64,000 bases of DNA, from positions 104,226,958 to 104,290,957 of the forward strand of contig OW240921.1 of assembly GCA_933207985.1 (NCBI GenBank). Direction: 5' to 3'. Of the stretch, positions 25,240-35,752 are shown one piece after another. The stretch is from Pelobates cultripes (Eukaryota > Chordata > Amphibia > Anura > Pelobatidae). The first letter of the stretch is position 1. Each line of letters opens with the position of its first letter. A program made the position numbers and the translations under genes. A model generated the notes under the pieces. It had not been told where the DNA came from and did not search any database. It saw only the letters and a program-made list of their open reading frames with translations.

Positions 25240-25560
25240 AAAAGAGATTATTGATGGTTTAGGAACAGCCACTAAATGTTGATTTTATTCACAGATCAAG
25301 TGAAAAATGAGCAATAGAGAGGGGGAGGGAGATGGGGGGAGGGGGGAAGAACCAGTAACACAAAATCTATATTTATAAATTATAAATGTAATAAATATAT
25401 AAAATATATAGAGACATTTTTTTTTACTGCTTATCATTTTCCCTTTATTGGTAACTTTTTCTCACTTGATCTGTGAAACAAATGTTGGGAAAATGCTCTT
25501 ATCAGTGTACTGTAAAATGTATATGTGATATGTATATCATGTATATATTTGCAGTACACT
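25240..25560. repeat. Foldback core with G-rich tract, copy 1
   Basis: The half-sites ttcacagatcaagtgaaaaa (25289-25308) and ttttctcacttgatctgtga (25450-25469) are near-perfect complements. Between them lies a purine tract (25316-25349) with four G-runs of 3-6, a G-quadruplex-type motif. Related cores lie at 14460, 19260 and 27560. Confidence 0.65.
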
Positions 25561-25740
25561 GACTGGCCCATTTTTGTGCCTTTTTGGTTTTCCTGATTAG
25601 TTTTCCTGAATCTTTTTTCAGTAATGAAATTCGAATGAGCTGAACCGCCGTATGGCTGAAAGTTTTATTTCAGACAAAATGGCTCACCGAACATGAATTA
25701 TTTTGCTGTGCGCAAGTCTACTAGACACTGAGTCTCTGCT

Positions 25741-26869
25741 TTTATTTAAGGAAGACTGTTGCACTTTAGGGGAAATGTGGTTTCAATACAGTCAGAGAGC
25801 TACGGCAGGATTTCCACAGATCTATAGACTATTTAATTGTTTAATATCGGCTTGCAGCCTGTTCTAAGAAACAGAATTCTAACATGTCAACAGCTAGTTG
25901 ATTTAACGTGCCAACAGCTCATTGTTTTAATCCGCATAGATTTTACCATAAACCAACATAACATGTCCATAGGTTCATACCCAACATTAAAAAGATTCTT
26001 TTAAAAGTGTAATTAAAAAAGCCAACAAAACTGAAATCATTAATCAAAATAAGTCTTGCAGAGGACTGAATTCCCCAGGTAAGGTTTGCATTAGGCAATA
26101 AATACCAAGTGTCCACTGTGAATGGGAAGCAAATAGGAAGTCAGACATTGATAGAAGAAGAAGAATGGTACCGAGTAATGTCCTGTACTGAATGAAGGAA
26201 GCATCCTTAGTGCAAGGAATCTTGTAAACAAGCAGAACAAAATGATGGAAAAATTGTATAGAACAAGTCACAAAATCATCAAAATTGTCCAGATGATAGT
26301 GAAATCAATAGCTAACATCTGTGTTTGGTCAGGAAATCAAAACCTCTGAAACATTTGTTATTTTTTTTTTTTTTTTCACTCACAGGCAGCAGTAAATCTC
26401 ATTAGTGGATATATACTGCTTGGAGATATAATATAATTTCTGACTGTTAACGATAGTTGCTTTGCTAATAGTTTTTCTTATCAGAGCCAGTTTAAAGATC
26501 GTTAATAAGAATCTATGTAACTAATGTATTTGATTGTCTGCCTTTTTCTGCTTTGCCCAGCACTAAAGTTAGAGGATTAACTGAGCTTGCTAACGCGTAG
26601 TGAATGTTACGCAAATAGTGGACAGGACAAAGTCAGGCAGAGTAATTGCATATACCCAGGACATACTTGAAAATGAGAGAAATCTCAATGTATCCTTCCT
26701 GGTAAAATATTTTATAAGTAAATAAATATTACCACATTAACTGCAAATGTGAAAAAAAAAACAACAAACAATGATATCTGTAAAACCTTTAATGGTCAAT
26801 TTACCCTATTTAACCAGAGGGAACAATAACACTAATTTGAAAAAAGTCTTCCAATGGATGAGTACCTCT
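25741..26869. other. Copy 1, DNA without genes
   Basis: No coding sequence. At 26648-26728 there is a retroposon-like tail shared with 3575-3640 (acttgaaaatgagagaaatc, then cctggtaaaatattttataa). Confidence 0.45.
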
Positions 26870-27110
26870 CATAGAAACATAGAAACATAGAAACATAGAA
26901 TGTGACGGCAGATAAGAACCATTCGGCCCATCTGGTCTGCCCATCTAGTCATAAGTTCAATAGGTTGACTTGTATAATCTGCATGTGGTTACACTTGCTT
27001 CTATATCCTGATTTATAGTATTGGATTACTTTCCAGATTACAATGGGTTATAGAGCATAAGCACCAACCAGGACAAAAGTGTTGGGACAAGCTGAGCTAG
27101 TCCTAGTAAA
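26870..27110 (-). mobile_element. CR1-type LINE 3' tail, copy 1
   Basis: Four 8-bp units of the type catagaaa at 26870-26899 are followed by gtgacggcagataagaacc and cggcccatctggtctgccc. Read in reverse, this is a 3' UTR ending in ATTCTATG-type octamers, the hallmark of CR1-clade LINE ends. No coding part is present. Confidence 0.7.
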
Positions 27111-27299
27111 TAGGGCATTGGAGAGGGTGGATGGATGAACACATCAATTTTAAAACTACAATATTTGGTTTGACTGGACAATGTCCATCCTGAACTAGTT
27201 AGTAAGTATTGTATACACAGTTCTATAACTAGGACAGTTAAAGGTTTTAGAAGTTTAATTTATTTATAATTTTAAATGTAGCAAATGCATGTCATATGA

Positions 27300-27960
27300 A
27301 TTACTTAACCACGTGCATTACTGTGTTACTTAGAATCTCTCTTCAATTAAAGTATTAGATCAAAATGTTTTCTAAACTTCGGAGCCAAAATGTAGCCAAA
27401 ACCAAAAAACAAACAAAACATGCAATGGGTGAGAAGATTCGTTTTGATCTATGATTCGCAATTCTGCCCTTGGTTTAAAAAAAAAGGGAAAAAAAGGGAT
27501 GATTGATGGGTGAAATGATAATTGATGGCTACGGGACAGTAACTCAATGTTGATTTAATTCACAGATCAATTGAAAAGTGAATAGTAGAGGGGAAAAAAG
27601 AAGAGTAGCAGTTAAAAAAAAATCTATATTTATTTACATACAAAATTCCTCTTGGTTTTCCCTCTCTTGGTTAGTTTTTCTCACTATACCTGTGAATCAA
27701 ATATAGGGAAAATGTGCACTATAAATGTAAACTATAAAATATACACATAAGATTTATATTATGTATATATTTTGTGGTACATTGATTGGCCTATTTTCAC
27801 ACACTTTTGGTTTGTCTGATTCGTTTTTTCCAAATCTTTTTTTCATTAACAAAATTCAGTCGAACCGAACCGGCATATGTCCGAAATAACATTATTGATT
27901 TATATATTTTTTTTCAACAGAAGTGGCTGAAACATTTTTTTCCACAGTGCACAAGTTCAT
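27300..27960. repeat. AT-rich foldback-family member, copy 1
   Basis: It has the same core as 25240-25560 (aattcacagatcaattgaaa against tttctcactatacctgtgaatc). The right end carries 'gtcgaaccgaacc' and 'gtgcacaagtt' motifs related to the 25627-25740 arm and to 30370-30450. Confidence 0.5.
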
Positions 27961-30247
27961 ATTTTCTTGTTATATTTTTTGCCTAGTGGGAATCATTAAG
28001 TTTGTTTGCACAAAGAGTCAGTTATGTTTCACCTTTTTAAAGCAGCATGTGCATGAATTATTCATGTCTAAAAAACAGATTTTAAATGACTTTATACCCT
28101 GGTCTAGACATTTGTATCAAAGGATGTATAGCTACATACATATAATGAGCCAAAAAGTGAACATTTACTGTTAAAATTGACCAGTGCAGGAATGTGGACT
28201 TGACATTGTATCCATTTAATTCTTCAAGAAAAATAGAACCACTTGTTAAATTTAGACAAGAAGGAAAAAAGCTTAAGATGAACAAATTGGGATTTCAGTC
28301 ATTTTTCATATGTCCTTTGCATTTCCGTAAACCTGTTAAAATGATTGTAAAATAAAATGTGTTGAAGTTATTTTTGTGTATCACATATTGTTATATTTCC
28401 TTCACCACCTAATGGTTTATGAAAAGTGTCCACAGATGTTTCGGGACCCTTAATTCGTCTTGTCCTCATGCAATAACAACATGAATAAGCATTCAGAATT
28501 CACTGCTCTTTTGTAGAATGAATTATTAATGCCATATGTACGGTGATATATTTTCTGAGTTCTTGTCTCCAAAGTAATTCATATTTCTCAACATACTTTT
28601 TGCTTACATATAGTAAACCACAGAAATAAAGATGTTTGCTCTATCTACCAATAAGCCATAATCCACTCGGAAGCATTAATACTTTTGTGGTTGAAATTGC
28701 TTACCCATACTTCCTTGCAGATAATCTTTTGATGGATTCTTCTAAATAGATCATTTCTAACTGAAGACCATCTGTGTTTTTTTTTTAAAACAGTAACTAA
28801 ACCAGTCATTCTTAATACCTGGCGTGGGACCAGAAAATTGGGTCCCAGTGTTTTTAGCATGTGCCAGTTATAAGGATTGGGCACATCATATTCAAAGGCC
28901 ATCTTTATGTAAACATGTAATTAGGTTATTTGCAGAATTAGCCCTCAAATTAATTAAATTACACTTGAGGAATAGGTTACTGAGCTAATTTTCCATTTGA
29001 AGAATAGCACACTTTTTGATATATTTGCGTCTGTTTGCATATAGCCATGAAGGTCCAGGGTATCACAAACAACTACAGAGGTGTCCACATACCATCCCCA
29101 AACAGTCTAATAGCAAGTAGAGAAAACAAAAATACTAACATTGTTTATTCAACAAATGTTCAAGTAATTGTGCATTGATGTGTATTTTCCCTCTCTTAAT
29201 TGTGAATACTAGTTAACCACAAATCGTGGGACTATAGAGGATCATGTATTTTCCTGTAACAAAATTGTTAATGCCAAAATCATACTACTTGTGTATTAAC
29301 ATACATGAAACATTTCTCTCTATATGTATACTTTATCATTTTCCTACTATATAGGCAGTTGTTATCAGTGGATAATTGTCTTTTAATCCTTTGAGTGCAA
29401 GAAATATGGTCAGCACAGAGCAATCTAAGTGTTATAACACTCTGGCATCTAAGTGTTATAGTGAATCCCAAAGGCTTAGCATGTGAAATAAATTATTCTA
29501 TTGAATTATAACTGAATTAGTACTATAAAGTTTAACACATTGGAAACAAACTTTGTAGGTATAGACTTTATGTGGAAATTCCATGCAATCAGAAATAAAT
29601 AACAATAAAATGAAATTGTGGATTTTGCTTCTCTGCCAGCTTCTTCCATTTAGCATCCTAATTTAATGTGGTTATTGCAGCCAAACAGTGACAATTCAGT
29701 GGCGGAGAGAAATGTTATAGCCCCATTTAGTGAATGCAATTGTTAAGATGGACAGTTATGGGCCCTTGAGAAAGGTTTTCCCGCCAAGCGGCAGCACCTT
29801 TTCCAATGTGGAAATGTCAGCTCTGGCCCTGTGCGAGGCCACACATTTTTTACAAACAAAAGTAAAATGCATTCATTCCAAACTGTTACATTCCATAGCA
29901 AAATAGGAAAGTTAGACACTGGAAATAATTAGATATTCTGTAGCAGGGGTATTGACTTATGGCCCAGCAACAGTTCGCGAACAGCAACTCCCACAATTCT
30001 CTATTAGTGCTGAAATTATAGAGCTTCATAGGAGTTTTAGATCGATAGTAATATTTTCACACACATTTATTTTTTTATTTTAACATCAACTTCTTCGAAG
30101 CACATAATAACATTTAAACATCACAAAGGAGATGTCTGTCCTGTACAACATCGTTAATGACTGTTACAAGAAATCATATTAATAGACTTTAGAAGAGGGT
30201 TCATTCAGTATTGTTGCCTGATCTAATGCTTCCTGTAATTACAGTAC
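27961..30247. other. Copy 1, terminal part at contig end
   Basis: No gene is seen. A hAT-like fragment (cagcaactcccacaattctc) sits at about 29970-30002. The last 0.9 kb holds a disproportionate share of the mismatches between the two copies. Confidence 0.5.
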
Positions 30248-30347
30248 NNNNNNNNNNNNNNNNNNNNNNNNNNNNNNNNNNNNNNNNNNNNNNNNNNNNN
30301 NNNNNNNNNNNNNNNNNNNNNNNNNNNNNNNNNNNNNNNNNNNNNNN
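30248..30347. other. Assembly gap, exactly 100 N
   Basis: One hundred N, a typical placeholder for a gap of unknown size. ORFs that cross it are meaningless. Confidence 0.99.
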
Positions 30348-30762
30348 GTCATCCAAGTCAAAAAGCAGTAATGAACGAATTTCGGAACCCCCGAACGAAA
30401 AGTTTTCGTACCAAATGATTCGGTTAAACCAAATGTTTTTCATATGCACAAGTCTAGTTTCATGCTTTTCAGTGAAAAATTGTTGTTATGCATTGCAAAT
30501 ACCAAGAAACAGTAGATGCTGGCAGCTAAAATATATTCACTGGTTGTGAGAGTTGAAACATGCATACATGCAGAGTTGATACATGTATTTAACATGTTCA
30601 CATTACCTCGAATGACACTAACCAAAACTTAGCATTTACCATTTCGCAAGCTGCATTTACACTAGGAAAAAGATACATTTACAATTCATTGGCTCAGAAA
30701 CTACACAAAGACACAATAAAGGTTGCTCAAACACTTCCATCGCAAATATCTGACCAAGTTAC
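30348..30762. other. 415-bp flank of the LTR element
   Basis: It starts with a fragment of the AT-rich foldback family (gaacgaatttcgg, and gcacaagtctag at about 30450). The rest is unique in this window and does not match 17660-18080, the sequence left of copy 1. Confidence 0.6.
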
Positions 30763-31514
30763 TGTAATATTTATTTTGTAATACTTCTTTAATTGGAACT
30801 CAACTGCAGAATTTCCTGGTTGCAGCAACAATAAGTTTCACCTCCTTTTATATTGATATGAAACAATGGTCACTGTACCTTTAAATACACATGAAGGAAA
30901 AATTAGGCTTTGTAGCAATCCCTTATGAATAAGAGGATAATTAGACAAAGTGACACTTTAGTGAGTTTTAGATACTGTGTAACATAAATTATAGGAATTG
31001 GCTTGTTTGGTAAAAGTATTACTTAACTTAAAGGCAGTTCTGGCACTGGAAGGGTTAATTCACCCAATGAAGGAGAAATTAGAAGTCCGTTTCAACAAGC
31101 TGAGAACTAGGAGTGGAGAGTGGGGAAGTCCGTTTTAACAAGCCGAGGTCTGGGAGTGGAGAAGGTAGAATTCAGAGTTACAAGCCGAGGTCTAGGAGTG
31201 GAGAAGGTAGAAATCCGTTTACAAGCCGAGGTCGAGAAGTGGAGAAGGTAGAAATCCGTTTACAAGCCGAGGTCGAGAAGTGGAGAAGGTAGAAATCCGT
31301 TTTACTAGCCGAGGTCTAGAAGTGGAGCAGGTAGGATCAAAAGTAGAGCAGCTGATCTTTCTGCAGCACCTGTGCGAATAATCCAGCCCTTTGAATCTGG
31401 CGCGGTCTTCCTAAGTATCGTGGAGGGACCGCGTCAGAAAAAAGGGCGGGGCTGAGCGCCGTGAACCCGGAAGTGGGTTCCGGCGACGAAATACATGCCA
31501 TGCTATACCTGACA
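30763..31514 (-). repeat. 3' LTR (752 bp)
   Basis: It starts at 31514 (TGTCAGGTATAGC) and ends at 30763 (AATATTACA). An AATAAA lies 7 nt before its end (30775-30770), so the poly(A) site would fall at or beyond the LTR end and U5 would be minimal. It contains about six tandem units of 41-45 bp (31083-31330). Confidence 0.95.
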
Positions 31515-31527
31515 GTACCCCCTTCTC
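31515..31527 (-). promoter_or_regulatory. Polypurine tract
   Basis: GAGAAGGGGG on the minus strand, followed by TAC and then the 3' LTR. This is the position used to prime plus-strand DNA in LTR retrotransposons. Confidence 0.75.
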
Positions 31528-31548
31528 ATGGGGCATCCTCTGGGTGCA

Positions 31549-34500
31549 CTATTTCGGTTTGGAGGGGTAGCGTTTGTGAAAGGCAGTAACTAACCTCCTA
31601 GCATGTACATTAGATGAATCTTCCCAAGTGTCTTCATCAACTCCATAACCTTTCCATCTGATAAGGTATTGTAAGGAGCCACGGTGGACACGAGAATCCA
31701 AAATTTTGTGAATTTCATATTCTTCTTCACCTTGGACAATGATAGGTTCAGGAGTTGTTACTATTTCTCTATAAAAAGGATCAGGGATGTGTGGTTTAAG
31801 TAAGGAGACATGGAATACTGGATGAAGTTTAAAACTTGGAGGAAGTTTTAGTTTAACAACGTTATCATTAATGGTAGTAATTACTTGAAAGGGACCAAGA
31901 AAAAGAGAGCTCAATTTCTTTGAAGGACGGCTTGTGGTAATATTCCTTGAAGAGAGCCAGACAAGATCCCCTACCTTGTAAGGAGGGGGAATTCTTCTAT
32001 TATTGTCAAAAAACTTTTTCTGGTTATTTTGGGCGAGTTGAAGATTCTCCCGTAATTTGAGAAATAGAGAAGACATAAATTCGTTTTTTGATGTAACAGT
32101 AGGATTGGATGAAGTAATGGTTTGGATGGGGAATGAAGACGGATGAAAACCATAGTTGGAGAAGAAAGGAGTCATTTTCGTACTAGAATGAATGGTATTA
32201 TTGTAAGAAAATTCGGCCATAGGTAACCATGTGGTCCAGTCATCTTGGAGGTATGAACAATAACATCGAAGATATTGTTCCAAACATTGATTAACCCTTT
32301 CTGTTTGCCCATTAGTTTGGGGATGATAAGCGGAAGAGAGTTTGCGTTGAATTTGAAGGGAGAGACACATCTCTTTCCAGAATTTGGAGGTAAATTGTGT
32401 CCCCCTATCAGAAATAATTTCTTCAGGAAGACCATGAAGTTTCACAATATTGTCAATAAAGACCTTAGACAATTCTACAGAGGAGGGTAATTTTTTTAAG
32501 GAAATGAAATGGGACATTTTTGTGAAGCGATCCACAACGACAAGAATAGTGGTGAAATGTTGAGAAGGTGGAAGATCAACGATAAAATCCATAGAAATGG
32601 ATTGCCAAGGTTTTTCTGGAATAGGTAAGTTAAGTAGTAATCCAAAAGGTTGATTATGTTCTGGTTTAGACCTTTGACAGATAGGACATGTTTTGACATA
32701 TAATGCAATGGTTCTATCCTGGCGAGGCCACCAATAATATCGTGAAGTTAGTTCAAGTGTTTTCTTTATTCCAGGATGTCCAGCTAGGGGGGAATCATGA
32801 ACCATCTTAAGTAATTTATTCCTAAGAATGGGAGGAATATAAATTCTATTTTTAAAATAAAATATACCATCCTTTTTTGTTAGTATAGGTGTTTTGGGAA
32901 GTTCAAGATCCTTCTGATTCAAATTCTTTATGTCATCATGAAGAGAAGAGAGGATCCCTATTATTTTGTTAGGAGGATAATCATCAGTAGTAGTTTTAGA
33001 AGGAATTCGAGAAAGAGCATCAGCCTTTTTATTTCTAGTTCCAGGTCTGTATATTAATTGGAAGTTAAATCGGTTAAAAAATAGGTTCCATCTAACTTGT
33101 CTAGCTGTAAGGGTTTTGTTAGTATAGAGATATTCAAGATTTTTATGGTCAGTATAAACTATTATAGGTTGTTTTGTATCTTCCAGAAGATGACGCCAAT
33201 TTTCGAAGGCAGCTTTAACACTTAATAATTCTTTTTCACCAATAGGATAATTTTTTTCAGCAGAGCTCAAGGATCTTGAAAAAAAGGCAACTGGATGAAG
33301 TGGATCTTGTGGAGTCTTTTGTTGAGAAAGAACTGCTCCGATGGCTGCATCTGATGCATCAACTTCAAGAACATATAAGAATGTTGGATTAGGTAGTTGT
33401 AGAATAGGTGCAGTTGTAAATCTTTTTTTTAATTCGTCGAAGGCTGTTTGTGCATCTTTATTCCAATTGAAAGGACGTTTACTACTGTTGAGGAGGTTAA
33501 GAGGATGTGATACATCCGAATAGTTTCTAATAAATTTTCTATAGAAGTTTGCAAATCCAAGAAAACGTTGTAATTCTTTTGTAGTAGTAGGAGCGGGCCA
33601 GTCAATAATACATTTGATTTTGGAATTATCCATCTTCAAAGAATGAGGTGAAATAATGTATCCTAGAAAAGAGAATTCAGTAACCTCAAAAAGGCATTTT
33701 TCTGGTTTAGCATATAATTTATGAGTTCTCAGTCTAGATAGAACCCATCTAACATGCTTCCTATGTTCATCCAAATTGTTAGAATATATTAAGATATCAT
33801 CTAAGTAGATAATAACACATATATCCAGAAGATCTCTAAAGATATCATTTATAAAATGTTGAAATGTTGCAGGGGCATTACAGAGCCCAAAAGGCATCAC
33901 TAGATATTCGTAGAGACCATATCTTGTCCGGAAGGCGGTTTTCCATTCATCATCCTGTTTTATTCTAATGAGGTTATATGCGCCTCGAAGGTCGAGTTTA
34001 GTGAATATAGTTGCAGTTCTTAACCTTTCAATTAATTCATTTATTAGTGGAAGAGGATAACGATTTTTAATAGTTATTTTATTTAAGGCTCTGTAATCTA
34101 TAATAGGACGGATGGTTTGGTCTTTATTCTTCACAAAGAAAATACTAGAAGCAGCTGGGGAGGTCGAGGGTCTGATGAACCCTTTGCGTAAATTTTCATT
34201 AAGATATTCTTTTAAAATTTCTAACTCCTTTTCAGAGAGTGGATAAATATGACCATAAGGAATAGGAGCTCCGGGTATGAGATCTATTGGGCAATCATAT
34301 ACCCGATGAGGAGGAAGTGTTTCCGCTTCTTTTTTACAAAAGACATCTGCAAAATCGGAGTAGAATGGAGGTATAACTGGTTCTACAGTAGTTTGGAGAA
34401 TAGGAATGTGTTGTAAGCACGTTTTTTTACAGAAATCAGAAGCAAAGGAGATGGAGAAGGGAGACCACTTAATTAAAGGATCATGGGTTTTTAACCAATT

Positions 34501-34992
34501 AATTCCTAGAATGACGGGATAAAGTGGAGATTTAATAATATCAAATGTAATGAATTCGAAATGTACGTTGTTGGTAATCATTCTTAGAGGGATTGTCTCA
34601 TCTTTGATGGGTCCTGAGGATATAAATGAACCGTCAATAACTCTGATTGGAATAAAGTTAGTTTTTTGAACACAAGGAATTTTATTTTTTGAAACAAAAG
34701 AAAAATCAAGAAAAGTTCCATTAGCACCAGAATCAATGATGGCCTCAGTCACGATTCTTTTTGTATCCCACTGTAATATGAGAGATATAGAAAAATAAGT
34801 AGATGCTTTTCTTTTTTGAAAAACGTTCAATATAGAGGTAGATGAATGAAGCTTACCACCTTTTGAATGTTTCAGTAGAGGACATTCGGAAATTAGATGT
34901 TCGTTCGAAGCACAATACATACATAAGTTTAGTTGTCTCCTTCTTATTCTTTCTTCAGAAGTAAGAGGACTTTTTATTATACCTACTTCCAT
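31549..34992 (-). CDS. pol: Gag-C-terminal/Pol polyprotein of chromovirus retrotransposon
   Basis: An open frame of 1147 aa from the first ATG; the frame is open further upstream to 35163. Domains by residue: CCHC zinc knuckle C24-X2-C27-X4-H32-X4-C37; aspartic protease DSGA (87-90); reverse transcriptase with YLDD at 396-399; RNase H with VDASD (544-548) and TDH (614-616). Integrase has H732-X6-H739-X29-C769-X2-C772 and the catalytic triad D802-X59-D862-X35-E898, followed by a GPF-type module (FLGPF, about 1031). A chromodomain (about 1089-1140, YLIRWKGY...DTWE) probably directs integration to marked chromatin. No internal stops, and all listed catalytic residues are present. Zinc knuckle and protease share one frame. 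The true N-terminus lies in Gag, so the ATG at 34992 is only the first Met after the frame break. Confidence 0.95.
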   Translation of the reverse strand: MEVGIIKSPLTSEERIRRRQLNLCMYCASNEHLISECPLLKHSKGGKLHSSTSILNVFQKRKASTYFSISLILQWDTKRIVTEAIIDSGANGTFLDFSFVSKNKIPCVQKTNFIPIRVIDGSFISSGPIKDETIPLRMITNNVHFEFITFDIIKSPLYPVILGINWLKTHDPLIKWSPFSISFASDFCKKTCLQHIPILQTTVEPVIPPFYSDFADVFCKKEAETLPPHRVYDCPIDLIPGAPIPYGHIYPLSEKELEILKEYLNENLRKGFIRPSTSPAASSIFFVKNKDQTIRPIIDYRALNKITIKNRYPLPLINELIERLRTATIFTKLDLRGAYNLIRIKQDDEWKTAFRTRYGLYEYLVMPFGLCNAPATFQHFINDIFRDLLDICVIIYLDDILIYSNNLDEHRKHVRWVLSRLRTHKLYAKPEKCLFEVTEFSFLGYIISPHSLKMDNSKIKCIIDWPAPTTTKELQRFLGFANFYRKFIRNYSDVSHPLNLLNSSKRPFNWNKDAQTAFDELKKRFTTAPILQLPNPTFLYVLEVDASDAAIGAVLSQQKTPQDPLHPVAFFSRSLSSAEKNYPIGEKELLSVKAAFENWRHLLEDTKQPIIVYTDHKNLEYLYTNKTLTARQVRWNLFFNRFNFQLIYRPGTRNKKADALSRIPSKTTTDDYPPNKIIGILSSLHDDIKNLNQKDLELPKTPILTKKDGIFYFKNRIYIPPILRNKLLKMVHDSPLAGHPGIKKTLELTSRYYWWPRQDRTIALYVKTCPICQRSKPEHNQPFGLLLNLPIPEKPWQSISMDFIVDLPPSQHFTTILVVVDRFTKMSHFISLKKLPSSVELSKVFIDNIVKLHGLPEEIISDRGTQFTSKFWKEMCLSLQIQRKLSSAYHPQTNGQTERVNQCLEQYLRCYCSYLQDDWTTWLPMAEFSYNNTIHSSTKMTPFFSNYGFHPSSFPIQTITSSNPTVTSKNEFMSSLFLKLRENLQLAQNNQKKFFDNNRRIPPPYKVGDLVWLSSRNITTSRPSKKLSSLFLGPFQVITTINDNVVKLKLPPSFKLHPVFHVSLLKPHIPDPFYREIVTTPEPIIVQGEEEYEIHKILDSRVHRGSLQYLIRWKGYGVDEDTWEDSSNVHARRLVTAFHKRYPSKPK

Positions 34993-35090
34993 AGGTTCAG
35001 TTTGTGGAGGAATTTTTTCAGGTAGTTTTAGAGTAGTGAAAGGTTTTCTCCAGGTAGAATTAGTAAGAACCCTTTCAGCTTTTCTTTCTC

Positions 35091-35747
35091 TTAGACGTCT
35101 ATCAATACTGATGACAGTTGAATCAATGCATTTAAGGTAGGAGGAAGTTCTGTACGAGAGAGTTCATCTTTCACAGCTTCAGATAATCCGAGACGGAATT
35201 GATTGCGTAAAGTAATGTCATTCCATTGGGTTTCTGTAGCCCATCTTTTGAATTCTGCAATATAATCTTCAACAGGTCTATTCTTTTGGTGTAATGTTCT
35301 GATGGTTAAATCAGCAGTAGTTTGTTTAAAAGGATCTTCATATAATAAAGACATAGCTTCAAAGAACTCATCCAATGAATCTAATATGGGATCATCATTT
35401 TCCAAAAAGGAATGGGCCCAGGCCATAGGTTCACCTCTTAAAAAAGAGATCACTGAACAGACTTTGGATCTTTCGGTGGGATAAGATCTAGGTTTTAAAG
35501 CTATTAGTAGTTTGCAAGAATTCAAAAACTCTCTGTACTTTGTTCTATCTCCATAAAATTTTTCTGGATTACAGACAGCAGGATCACCAGCCGATTGAAG
35601 AGCGGCATGAGGAAGATGACCTTGAATGTCTCTAACATAGGTTAATATTCTCTCATTTGTAATTTGCAGTTCCTGTAACCCTTGAGCAATCGTATCCACT
35701 CTATTGGTTAGGGCAGAAACTTGAGAGTTGATATCTGCTGGTTCCAT
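35091..35747 (-). CDS. gag: Gag capsid region, truncated by frame change
   Basis: Gag forms the particle that packages the element RNA. The start is taken as the ATG at 35747, 20 nt after the 5' LTR; an in-frame Met inside the LTR (35846) is less likely. The 218-aa product begins MEPADINSQV. It has a predicted coiled-coil-like N-terminus (heptads in ALTNRVDTIAQGLQELQ) and a retrotransposon capsid domain (about residues 60-200) with GDRTKYREFL, LRGEPMAWA and VEDYIAEFKRWA. It ends at a TAA (35093-35091) just where, in the -1 frame, an Arg/Glu-rich stretch (DRRLRERK) leads on to the zinc knuckle. The frames overlap at 35163-35091, where I see no canonical X-XXY-YYZ slip heptamer. A small indel mutation is therefore more likely than programmed frameshifting. 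Confidence 0.85.
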   Translation of the reverse strand: MEPADINSQVSALTNRVDTIAQGLQELQITNERILTYVRDIQGHLPHAALQSAGDPAVCNPEKFYGDRTKYREFLNSCKLLIALKPRSYPTERSKVCSVISFLRGEPMAWAHSFLENDDPILDSLDEFFEAMSLLYEDPFKQTTADLTIRTLHQKNRPVEDYIAEFKRWATETQWNDITLRNQFRLGLSEAVKDELSRTELPPTLNALIQLSSVLIDV

Positions 35748-35752
35748 TGAAT

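Larger units (their letters stand above)
22815..25740. repeat. Inverted terminal-like arms around an L2 insertion, copy 1
   Basis: The arms 22815-22928 and 25627-25740 are reverse complements at roughly 87% identity by eye. They share gccatacggcggttcagctc, aattcatgtt and agagactc. They may be the ends of one long foldback element invaded by the L2 LINE, or two neighbouring elements in opposite orientation. Confidence 0.6.
18081..30247 (+). repeat. 12.17 kb duplicated block, copy 1
   Basis: This is almost identical to 36521-48690 in the same orientation, with offset 18440 at the start and 18443 at the end. I count roughly 25-30 substitutions plus a few microsatellite or homopolymer length changes. 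Copy 1 begins at tgtcttgact and runs directly into a 100-N gap. It contains MITEs, an L2 fragment, a CR1 tail and AT-rich foldback repeats, but no host gene. Confidence 0.98.

Noticed and set aside
30201..30549. ORFs spanning the run of N
   Set aside because: They read through an assembly gap of unknown length.
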